NCBI GenBank assembly: GCA_028285265.1
Contig: JANQPX010000030.1
Location: 1-64,000 of the forward strand
Direction of reading: 5' to 3'
From: Geminicoccaceae bacterium
Lineage (GTDB): Bacteria; Pseudomonadota; Alphaproteobacteria; Geminicoccales; Geminicoccaceae
Length of the DNA: 64,000 nt
Below, piece after piece: positions 57,178-64,000 of the stretch. The position numbers and the translations under genes are program-made. The notes under the pieces are model-generated. The model did not search any database, was not told the origin of the DNA, and saw only the letters and a program-made list of their open reading frames with translations. Position 1 is the stretch's first letter. Every line of letters begins with the position of its first letter.

Positions 57178-57627
57178 GTGTCGACGCATGAGGACTTTAG
57201 GCGCGACGAGTCTGTCGAGGGAAGTTCTGACCGTAGTTTTGGGCTTACCGTTGGCGGCATTCTTTTCGCTATCGCGTTGGTGCGTGTTGCGCTGAGCTGG
57301 TGGTCGTCCGGCACTGTTGTCCTTGGTGCGCTTGAGTGGATTCTGGGTGGTATCGGCACTGCCCTTCTCCTTTTTGGGTTGATGGCGCCGTCGCTTCTAT
57401 CGCCACTGAACAAAGCCTGGACCAAGCTCGGACTACTGCTGTTCACGATTGTTAACCCGATCGTTCTCGGCTTAATTTTCTTGGTCACGATTGTGCCGAT
57501 AGGTCTGCTTCTTCGTGCTTTTGGCAAGGACCCATTGCGTTTGAAATTTGAACCCGATGCCAAGACCTATTGGATCGAACGCGACCCGCCTGGTCCTGCT
57601 CCCGAAAGTATGCCCCAACAATTCTAA
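57178..57627 (+). CDS. SxtJ-like membrane protein
   Basis: A 149-residue protein with three or four hydrophobic segments (FGLTVGGILFAIALVRVALS; GIGTALLLFGLMAPSLLSPL; FTIVNPIVLGLIFLV) followed by DPLRLKFEPDAKTYWIER, a tail typical of the SxtJ family, which is found beside carbamoyltransferases. Function unknown; it may help the carbamoyltransferase or its product at the membrane. GTG 57178 follows TAAGGAAGAA. It is the first gene of a probable operon. Confidence 0.8.
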   Translation: MSTHEDFRRDESVEGSSDRSFGLTVGGILFAIALVRVALSWWSSGTVVLGALEWILGGIGTALLLFGLMAPSLLSPLNKAWTKLGLLLFTIVNPIVLGLIFLVTIVPIGLLLRAFGKDPLRLKFEPDAKTYWIERDPPGPAPESMPQQF

Positions 57628-57737
57628 GGTCGTCGCTTTCGAGCGCATTGAGGTCTTTGTTGATACCGGATGGCAGAGTGTTCAAAGGACCGTGACCAAA
57701 GTGGGTGGGAATGCCACCAAACAAATGAGGTGAAGAC

Positions 57738-57887
57738 ATGTCGATTTTTGGCGAACTCTGGCAGTTTATGCGGGCGCGCAAGAAATACTGGCTTTTGCCA
57801 ATCGTTATGATGATGGCATTGTTTGGCGGGCTCATCGTACTGACCCAAGGCACCGCAGTAGCGCCCTTCATTTACACTGTCTTTTGA
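57738..57887 (+). CDS. DUF5989-like small membrane protein
   Basis: A 49-residue protein with the start SIFGELWQFMRARKKYWLLP, one transmembrane helix (about 18-36) and the end FIYTVF. It matches the small DUF5989 proteins that stand between SxtJ and carbamoyltransferase genes. It is preceded by GAGGTGAAG. The partner and role are unknown, but the conserved neighbourhood suggests a component of the carbamoylation system. Confidence 0.8.
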   Translation: MSIFGELWQFMRARKKYWLLPIVMMMALFGGLIVLTQGTAVAPFIYTVF

Positions 57888-57983
57888 TGCTGTAGGAGCG
57901 GCCTCATCGACTTGATTAAGTCGGTGGGGCTTTTACCGCATCGGATGAATGATCACCTCAGACGTCAAAGAAACGGAAACACT

Positions 57984-59840
57984 ATGCACGTTCTTGGTGT
58001 GTCGGCATTCTATCACGACAGTGCAGCTGCATTGCTCGAGGACGGCAAAATCGTAGCAGCTGCCCAGGAAGAGCGATTTACAAGAAAAAAACACGACAGC
58101 GCCTTTCCAGCATCAGCCGTGCGCTACTGCCTTGCCGAAGGCGGAATCACGCTGGCTGATGTCGATCATATTGCATTCTATGACAAGCCATTCTTGAAGT
58201 TTGAACGTTTGCTGGAGACCTATCTGACCTTTGCACCGAGGGGCTTTAAGTCGTTCCGGATGGCGATGCCGATTTGGATGAAGGAGAAGCTCTTTCAAAA
58301 GCGTCTGCTTCGCCAAGAACTCGAGAAGGTCGCTGAACTCACAGATCCTGATGTCAAGTTCAAAGATCTCGAGGCGAAGCTACTTTTTGCGGAGCATCAT
58401 CAGAGTCACGCAGCGAGCGCGTTTTTCCCGTCGCCATTTGAGGAGGCCGCGGTCCTCACGATTGATGGTGTCGGCGAATGGGCAACGACATCATTGGGTC
58501 TCGGCAACGGCCACGACCTCACGATGCTGAAAGAAATTCACTTTCCGCATTCCCTTGGCCTGCTTTATTCAGCCTTCACCTACTACACTGGCTTCAAGGT
58601 GAATTCTGGTGAGTATAAGATCATGGGGCTTGCCCCTTACGGTGAGCCAAAGTTCGCCGACTTGATTTATGACAACCTGATTGATCTGAAAGAAGATGGC
58701 ACGTTTCGGCTGGACCAGCAGTACTTCGACTATTGCACCGGACTGACCATGACCAACAAGCGCTTTGATGCCTTGTTTGGTGGCCCTCCACGTACGCCGG
58801 AAGAACGCGTGACACAGCGTGAGATGGATCTCGCCGCTTCGGTGCAGGCCGTTACTGAAGAGGTGATGCTTCGGCTAACACGGTCCATTCGGAAGGAGAC
58901 GGGCTCGAAAAATCTCTGCCTAGCCGGCGGTGTCGCCTTGAATTGTGTCGCCAACGGCAAGGTTTTGAGGGACGGTGCCTTTCAAAATATATGGATCCAG
59001 CCAGCCTCAGGTGACGCTGGCGGTGCGCTCGGTGCTGCATTGACAGGTTATCACGGGTTCAAACGTCAACCGCGTCGACTCAATGGTGCAATGGATGGGA
59101 TGAAGGGGAGCTATCTGGGGCCTGCCTTTCGCCAAGATGAAATCGAGGCAGATCTTGAAGAAGCAGGTGCCGTGTTCCGCTCTCTATCTCAGGACGAGAT
59201 GATTGCGACGGCGGCCAAAGCGCTTGCGTCAGGTAAAGCTGTCGGTTGGTTCCAGGGGCGAATGGAATTCGGACCGCGAGCGCTCGGTGGACGGTCGATC
59301 CTAGGCGACGCGCGCTCACCGACCATGCAGCGAACACTCAATCTAAAAGTGAAGTATCGAGAGAGCTTTCGCCCATTTGCGCCATCCGTCTTGCGGGAAC
59401 ATGTTGGCGAATGGTTCGAGCATGAGGGTGACAGTCCCTATATGCTCATCGTCGCGGATGTCGCTGAGGAGAAACGACGGCGCATGAACCAAGACGAAGA
59501 GGGGCTCTTCGGGATCGATAAGCTCAATGTGCCGCGATCCGAAGTGCCGGCGGTGACCCATGTCGATTATTCCGCCCGCATTCAGACGGTGCACGAGGAG
59601 ACCAATCCAACCTATCATAAGCTTCTCCAAGCCTTTAGGGGCGAAACTGGTTGCCCGATTTTGGTCAATACGAGCTTCAATGTTCGCGGTGAGCCGATCG
59701 TCTGCACACCGAAGGACGCCTTCCGTTGCTTCATGGGAACAGAGATCGAAATGCTGGTCGTTGGCAACGCTGTTCTCGAAAAATCCGAGCAAAATCCGGA
59801 TCTCAAGCTGGATTACAAAGAAGCCTTCGCGCTAGATTGA
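57984..59840 (+). CDS. Carbamoyltransferase (NodU/TobZ/CmcH type)
   Basis: A 618-residue protein with the family N-terminus (VLGVSAFYHDSAAALLEDG), HHQSHAASAFFPSPF with metal ligands, NSGEYKIMGLAPYG, LAGGVALNCVANGKVL, and the C-terminal Carbam_trans_C part with GRMEFGPRALGGRSILGDAR and NTSFNVRGEPIV. These enzymes transfer carbamoyl groups from carbamoyl phosphate to hydroxyls of glycans or antibiotics through carbamoyl-AMP. With glycosyltransferases and a flippase next to it, a carbamoylated cell-surface glycan is likely. ATG 57984 matches homologous starts; the frame is open upstream. Confidence 0.92.
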   Translation: MHVLGVSAFYHDSAAALLEDGKIVAAAQEERFTRKKHDSAFPASAVRYCLAEGGITLADVDHIAFYDKPFLKFERLLETYLTFAPRGFKSFRMAMPIWMKEKLFQKRLLRQELEKVAELTDPDVKFKDLEAKLLFAEHHQSHAASAFFPSPFEEAAVLTIDGVGEWATTSLGLGNGHDLTMLKEIHFPHSLGLLYSAFTYYTGFKVNSGEYKIMGLAPYGEPKFADLIYDNLIDLKEDGTFRLDQQYFDYCTGLTMTNKRFDALFGGPPRTPEERVTQREMDLAASVQAVTEEVMLRLTRSIRKETGSKNLCLAGGVALNCVANGKVLRDGAFQNIWIQPASGDAGGALGAALTGYHGFKRQPRRLNGAMDGMKGSYLGPAFRQDEIEADLEEAGAVFRSLSQDEMIATAAKALASGKAVGWFQGRMEFGPRALGGRSILGDARSPTMQRTLNLKVKYRESFRPFAPSVLREHVGEWFEHEGDSPYMLIVADVAEEKRRRMNQDEEGLFGIDKLNVPRSEVPAVTHVDYSARIQTVHEETNPTYHKLLQAFRGETGCPILVNTSFNVRGEPIVCTPKDAFRCFMGTEIEMLVVGNAVLEKSEQNPDLKLDYKEAFALD

Positions 59841-59867
59841 GCCGCATCGTTTGCCGCAACGATAATC

Positions 59868-59889
59868 GCCTCCTCTTCCAAGAGGGGGC
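59868..59889 (+). other. Hairpin after the carbamoyltransferase gene
   Basis: GCCTCCTCTT and AAGAGGGGGC form a 10-bp stem with a very small loop, 27 bases after the stop codon. No U tract follows, so it may be a stability element or an attenuator rather than a full terminator. Confidence 0.35.
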
Positions 59890-59927
59890 AAAGAGCGCTT
59901 CAGCCGGATCAAGAAAGAGATGAAGCC

Positions 59928-60845
59928 TTGGATGCGACGATTGTAATCTGTACGCTCGATCGGCCGGAAAGCCTCAAGCGAGCACTCGATTCCTGTGTGG
60001 CACAAGACCGCTCTCACGATATCGCGTTTGATGTCGTTGTCGTTGACAATAGCGCCGATGGCAATATCGCTGATCTCATTGCTAGCTATGCAGGTGGTCC
60101 GATTGAGGTGCGCTATGTTCATGAGCCACGTACCAATATTTCCCACGCGCGCAATGCGGGTGTCGCAGCGGCGTTAGGGCGTTATCTCGCTTTCGTTGAT
60201 GATGACATGGAGGCGCCGCAGGACTGGATTGGTGAAGTCATCGCCTGTTTGGATCGCACGGAAGCCGACATATTGATGGGTAAAGTCGTGCCCGTCTTTG
60301 AAAGGCAAGGGAGTTGGGCAGAAGCCTTGCCCATGGACTGGTACGGCCGCGATGAAGATGTTGGGGATGGCGCTGTCCTTCACAGCTTGAAGCGAGCCGC
60401 GACCTCCAATTCTGCATTTCGGCGAGCAACGATGTTCACCATGGACATGCCGTTCGATCCTGCCTTCGGACGCACCGGGGGCGAAGACACCGACTTTCTA
60501 CAGCGTGCCCAAGAGGCTGGCGCGAAGATTGTCTATTCGAAACGGGCTTGGATGAAAGAGTTCGTACCGGCAAGCCGCAGCAATGCCGACTACCTTGCCA
60601 CAAGGCGATTTCGGGAAAGTCAGCAGTTCGTCCGTCTCGTGCTGAAGAACAAGGCACGCATCAAATGGCTCACGGCAGCGCGCCATATGGCGACCGGCGC
60701 CGCACAGCTCGGTTTTGCTGCGTCCCATTGGGCTGGTGCCAAGCTGACCGGGGCCGACGTTGGACTCCCGAAAGTTGCTATGGCCCAGGCCCTTGGTAAG
60801 GTGCTTTGGAGTCAAAGGCGCGATACGGGGCAGCCCTATCGGTAA
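59928..60845 (+). CDS. Glycosyltransferase family 2
   Basis: A 305-residue GT2 protein: TIVICTLDRPESLKRAL, VVVVDNSADG, HEPRTNISHARNAGV, FVDDDMEAP with the metal-binding Asp cluster, and GRTGGEDTDFL. A hydrophobic C-terminal third without clear transmembrane helices ends near GKVLW. It belongs to the same small subgroup as the protein encoded at 62491 and probably adds a sugar to a lipid-linked glycan. TTG 59928 gives the best family start; its SD is weak. Confidence 0.8.
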   Translation: MDATIVICTLDRPESLKRALDSCVAQDRSHDIAFDVVVVDNSADGNIADLIASYAGGPIEVRYVHEPRTNISHARNAGVAAALGRYLAFVDDDMEAPQDWIGEVIACLDRTEADILMGKVVPVFERQGSWAEALPMDWYGRDEDVGDGAVLHSLKRAATSNSAFRRATMFTMDMPFDPAFGRTGGEDTDFLQRAQEAGAKIVYSKRAWMKEFVPASRSNADYLATRRFRESQQFVRLVLKNKARIKWLTAARHMATGAAQLGFAASHWAGAKLTGADVGLPKVAMAQALGKVLWSQRRDTGQPYR

Positions 60846-60904
60846 TCCAGGCGATTCTTGACCACGTCGGACGGATCTGAGCGCCCACGAGAGAACAATC
60901 GATC

Positions 60905-62281
60905 ATGACGAGAACGGTGGCACCAGCGGTTGATGCAGCGGAGCCTGACGGCAGCCCGTCGGTGACCCGATCAGCGCCTGACGGGAACAAGGCAGACCGC
61001 AATCTGCCGTGGCGTGCCATTGTTCTTTTCGGGGTCAAGATTCTCGGTGTCGGCCTCTCCTTCTTGATGAATATTGTCCTGGTTCGTCTCATTGGCGTCG
61101 AGGGCTTTGGTCTGTTCAGCTTTGCCGTCAGCGCCTTGATGATCCTCGAGATCATTGCCATTTTTGGCTTCGAAAGCGTTTTGGTTCGTGAGATTGCCGC
61201 AAGCCGCGAACGTCAGGATACCGCCAGGGTACGAGGGCTGGTTCTCTTTTGCTGCGGGGCAGTTCTACTTCTCTCGCTTATCGGGGCAACCTTGACGACG
61301 GCACTGGTTAAGTTCGTCCTGCCGTCGACCTGGGTTTACGGCAACACGCTGACTATTGCCGTCTGGGCGCTGCCTGCGTCAGCTCTGCTCGTGGCGACGA
61401 TGTCCGTTCTCGAAGGCCATCGCTGGCCCTTCTTCGGCCAGATTGTCTCGGTTGTTCTTCGCCCAGGCTTCATTCTGGCAGGCGCCCTTATCTATGTCTC
61501 GGCGGATTGGTCGATGACCGCCGAAACGGCCGCTGGGATTATGGTCTTCGCTTACGGTTTTGGACTTCTCTTGCTGATTGGCTACCTGCTCTATCTCCTT
61601 GGTGGAGCATTTTGGCGAGGTCGCATCAAGATTGAGCCTAAGCACTGGTTCTCAACAGCTGCCGGCTTTGCCTTCGTGAATGCGGCCTTTATCATCACCG
61701 AACAGACAGATGTCATGATGTTGGCGGCCCTCTCTGATCCTGCATCTGTTGGCATTTATCGGGCTGCGGCGCGCTATGGTCAGGTCCTGTCCTTCGCGTT
61801 ATTGGCGGCGATGCCGGTGTTGCGCCCCATGCTCTCAACCGCGTTTACGCGAGGCGATCGAGAAGCCCTCCATAAGGGCTGTCGTCAGGTCGCGTTGATT
61901 TCGCTTGTGGTCGGTCTACCGATTGCCACCGCCTTCGTCCTGTTCGGTGATATCTTTATGGGGCTCTTCGGCCCTGAATTCGTTGAGGGGTCGACAGCCT
62001 TGTCAATCCTCGTCGCGGGACAACTTCTTGCTATCGCCGCTGGTCCTGTCGGGGTCCTCATGGCAATGACCGGCCACGAACGCAAAGTTGCCGTTGCGAT
62101 AGGTCTATCGTTCATCTGCAACGTCGTGTTGAATTTTTTCTTGATTCCCCTGTTTAATCTTGAAGGAGCAGCCACGTCGACCGCGATCAGCCTCGCGGTT
62201 TGGAACATCATCATGTTGGTTTGGGTGATCCGCCATATGCGTATTAACCCGACTCTTATCGGGCGACCCATTCGAGGCTGA
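60905..62281 (+). CDS. Polysaccharide/lipid-linked oligosaccharide flippase (Wzx-like)
   Basis: A 458-residue protein with 12-14 transmembrane segments of the MOP/polysaccharide-synthesis family (GVGLSFLMNIVLVRLIGVEG, EQTDVMMLAALSDPASVGIY, FLIPLFNLEGAATSTAISLA). It should move the lipid-linked sugar made by the glycosyltransferases to the periplasmic face. ATG 60905 is clear. A hydrophilic N-terminal stretch of about 30 residues precedes the first helix. Confidence 0.88.
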   Translation: MTRTVAPAVDAAEPDGSPSVTRSAPDGNKADRNLPWRAIVLFGVKILGVGLSFLMNIVLVRLIGVEGFGLFSFAVSALMILEIIAIFGFESVLVREIAASRERQDTARVRGLVLFCCGAVLLLSLIGATLTTALVKFVLPSTWVYGNTLTIAVWALPASALLVATMSVLEGHRWPFFGQIVSVVLRPGFILAGALIYVSADWSMTAETAAGIMVFAYGFGLLLLIGYLLYLLGGAFWRGRIKIEPKHWFSTAAGFAFVNAAFIITEQTDVMMLAALSDPASVGIYRAAARYGQVLSFALLAAMPVLRPMLSTAFTRGDREALHKGCRQVALISLVVGLPIATAFVLFGDIFMGLFGPEFVEGSTALSILVAGQLLAIAAGPVGVLMAMTGHERKVAVAIGLSFICNVVLNFFLIPLFNLEGAATSTAISLAVWNIIMLVWVIRHMRINPTLIGRPIRG

Positions 62282-62490
62282 AGAGGGCCTTACCTCTTTC
62301 GCAGAACCTCGGCGCATAGTGATGTTGCGCCTCGGAAGCGGCTGCGACAAGAAACTTTGGCGCCGATAGTGGACAAATCGTCATGTCCATTGCAAGAGAG
62401 TAGTCCATTCATGCCAAACGCTGCTGGCCAAGTCATGCGTAAAAATCATGGGCGACGCACCTCGTGTCTCTACGCGGAAACAGAGTCTTG

Positions 62491-63486
62491 ATGAGCAACT
62501 CTAGGTCGGAAGAATTGAAGAAGAGCCAGCATAAATCAGGACAGATGAGCGCTGACGATCAACACAGCCATGTCTTGGTCAGTATTGTCATGGCAACTTA
62601 TTATCGAAACGACGCATTGAAAGACACAATCTTAAGTTGTCTTCAACAAAAGGCACATGATGACGGTGTCTTTGAGATCGTGGTTGTCGATAACGCGCCC
62701 GACAGGAACGCTGAGCTGTTGGTGAATTCGATCGACGCGCAGGGTATACCGCTTCGCTACTTTCACGAGCCCAGACCTGGTATTTCTCATGCTCGCAATC
62801 GCTGTATTGCCGAAGCACGAGGCGATTTCATCGCGATGATTGATGATGATGAAGTGGCGGTGCAGGACTGGCTGTTTAATCTGATGCAAACGCAAAAAGC
62901 TTCTGATGCCGACGTGGTGTTCGGTCCGGTGCATCCGAGGTTTGACTCCCCGCCAACAGAAGACGAGGATTTTCTGACCGCATTTTACACCTATTCCCTG
63001 CCGCTAACCACGGGGTCGAAAGTGGGTGTTCGTGCGACCAACAATGCCTTGGTGCGACGAAGTGTGATTGGCGGTTCAGGCGAGCCGTTCGATACGAAAC
63101 TCGGCCTTACCGGTGGTGAAGATACGCTTTTCTTCAGCAAGCTCAAAGCCAATGGTGCGCAATTTGTCTGGTCAGCGGAAGCCATCGTCAGTGAGTTGAT
63201 TCCTGCTGATAGGCTTAATAGGTCGAAAATCTGGCATCGGGCGTTCCAGCGTGGGCAGTGTCGGGCATCAACACCGATGTTGCTGCCAAAGCCGCGGCCT
63301 GCAGAAACCCTTTTTTGGATGGCTGTCGGCGCGACGCAAATCATTTTGCTCGCGCCGGTCATCGCGGTTCTTTGGCTTCCTGACCGCCAGCGCGCGCTTT
63401 TCTGTGCGTGGAAGCTCGCTAGCGGTGTCGGAAAGATCCTTTGGATGAAACGCTTTCGGCAGCAAGTCTACGGCGCGGCTGGCTAG
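62491..63486 (+). CDS. Glycosyltransferase family 2, paralogue
   Basis: A 331-residue GT2 protein with VSIVMATYYRNDALKDTIL, IVVVDNAPD, HEPRPGISHARNRCI, MIDDDEVAVQDW and GLTGGEDTLFFSKL. It is similar in order and motifs to the protein at 59928. The C-terminus has a likely membrane helix (TQIILLAPVIAVLWL) and ends with GKILWMKRF. The start is uncertain: GTG 62464 and ATG 62545 are in frame; ATG 62491 is preferred. It lies 209 bases after the flippase gene. Confidence 0.78.
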   Translation: MSNSRSEELKKSQHKSGQMSADDQHSHVLVSIVMATYYRNDALKDTILSCLQQKAHDDGVFEIVVVDNAPDRNAELLVNSIDAQGIPLRYFHEPRPGISHARNRCIAEARGDFIAMIDDDEVAVQDWLFNLMQTQKASDADVVFGPVHPRFDSPPTEDEDFLTAFYTYSLPLTTGSKVGVRATNNALVRRSVIGGSGEPFDTKLGLTGGEDTLFFSKLKANGAQFVWSAEAIVSELIPADRLNRSKIWHRAFQRGQCRASTPMLLPKPRPAETLFWMAVGATQIILLAPVIAVLWLPDRQRALFCAWKLASGVGKILWMKRFRQQVYGAAG

Positions 63487-63746
63487 CCTTGATCTTATCT
63501 GGCGGCAAGTGACCTAGATCGCGTTCTCGGAAAGCTAACAAAGAGTGACGTCACCTCAGCGGCGCGGCGGCGGAATATCGTCAAGCGTGTTTTGGTCAAA
63601 CGCGCACCACGACAACGAACATCTGGTCGCCCTAAGAACGCACCGTCACCAGGGTGCAGTTCCCACCGCATCCCGAGTGTTGTTTCTACTGATCCTGCCA
63701 AGGTTATGGCAGCGATGCCAAGATCTCTTACACGATATCGGAGATA
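63487..63746. other. Gene-free gap before the edge gene
   Basis: No supported gene or terminator is seen between the convergent GT2 gene and the TolC-family fragment. Short Arg/His-rich frames here look non-coding. Confidence 0.35.
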
Positions 63747-64000
63747 TCAGCGTGTGTCGTCATCGTCCACATTGCCACCGAGACCAAACCAACGATTTCG
63801 TGCGTCGTTGTAGTTGACTTCGATATCATAGATCTCGACGGGTAGAGCGAGATCCTTTGCTGTCAAACCGCCGACGGCGGCTTTGAGGCGATAGCTTGCA
63901 ACAATTTCATCGCGTTGCGCGCTGACGAGATCGACTTCCGCCTCAAAGAGATCGTTCTCCTGGTCGAGGACATCGAGCGTGGTTCTTTGCCCGACCAAAG
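63747..64000 (-). CDS. TolC-family outer membrane protein, C-terminal fragment
   Basis: The window edge cuts this gene; only about 84 C-terminal residues are present. GQRTTLDVLDQENDLFEAEV, then LVSAQRDEIVASYRLKAAVG, is the typical last helix pair of TolC-type channels. The end has a short Asp-rich tail. It should be a trimeric outer-membrane channel for type I secretion or RND/MFS efflux. The start lies beyond position 64000. Confidence 0.88.
   Translation of the reverse strand, partial: LVGQRTTLDVLDQENDLFEAEVDLVSAQRDEIVASYRLKAAVGGLTAKDLALPVEIYDIEVNYNDARNRWFGLGGNVDDDDTR

Noticed and set aside
1..64000. tRNA, rRNA, CRISPR, insertion sequences, phage or defence genes
   Set aside because: No cloverleaf-type gene, regular spaced repeat, transposase, integrase or known defence domain was recognised on reading both strands.

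Overview
The window looks like chromosomal DNA of an alphaproteobacterium, most likely of the Rhodospirillales type. The order rimP-nusA-ylxR-infB-rbfA-truB-rpsO-pnp, an Irr-type Fur regulator, two TakP-like TRAP binding proteins, a full-length pntA/pntB pair, a PhaB-type reductase and fairly high GC support this; the order is an inference. There is no tRNA, rRNA, CRISPR array, insertion sequence or phage gene. Nine genes seem to start with TTG and five with GTG, several behind strong Shine-Dalgarno (SD) sequences.

Layout. 1-830: gene-free DNA with an AT-rich left end. 838-10838: the translation/transcription factor operon, with a terminator-like hairpin just before rimP and a candidate terminator after pnp. 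11008-17875: a nitronate monooxygenase-like flavoprotein, Irr, an M23 peptidase, two methyltransferase-fold proteins, a metallo-beta-lactamase-fold hydrolase and a glycosyltransferase. 18372-22517: acetoacetyl-CoA reductase and the proton-translocating transhydrogenase, both tied to NADPH. 22823-27780: a TRAP transporter (binding protein, terminator, large DctQ, DctM with a long soluble tail). 27876-31599: glutathione synthetase, HIT protein, ankyrin lipoprotein, SMP-30-like protein, YgjP-like metallopeptidase. 31687-36080: RND efflux adaptor and pump. 36202-42345: GMC oxidoreductase, queuosine-precursor transporter, ThDP enzyme, and an exported protein with a barrel-like C-terminus.

42449-45600 (minus strand) is a thiamin salvage operon, TPP riboswitch-thiM-thiE-thiD-tenA, with 4-bp overlaps. 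It has no canonical start codon at the expected distance from the best SD of thiM: an ATA codon sits there. An orphan second TRAP binding protein is transcribed divergently.

47198-56662 is the most interesting block. Two convergent gene sets carry every core family of a poorly understood predicted amide-ligase/peptidase system: a DUF2126 transglutaminase-like protein, an ATP-grasp/alpha-E fusion and a second transglutaminase-like protein on the plus strand, then a separate ATP-grasp protein and alpha-E protein on the minus strand. No substrate peptide or Anbu peptidase gene is visible here.

57178-63486 is a surface-glycan or secondary-metabolite type cluster: SxtJ-like membrane protein, a 49-residue DUF5989-like protein, a NodU/TobZ-type carbamoyltransferase, and two related GT2 glycosyltransferases on either side of a flippase. 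The right edge cuts a TolC-family gene on the minus strand.
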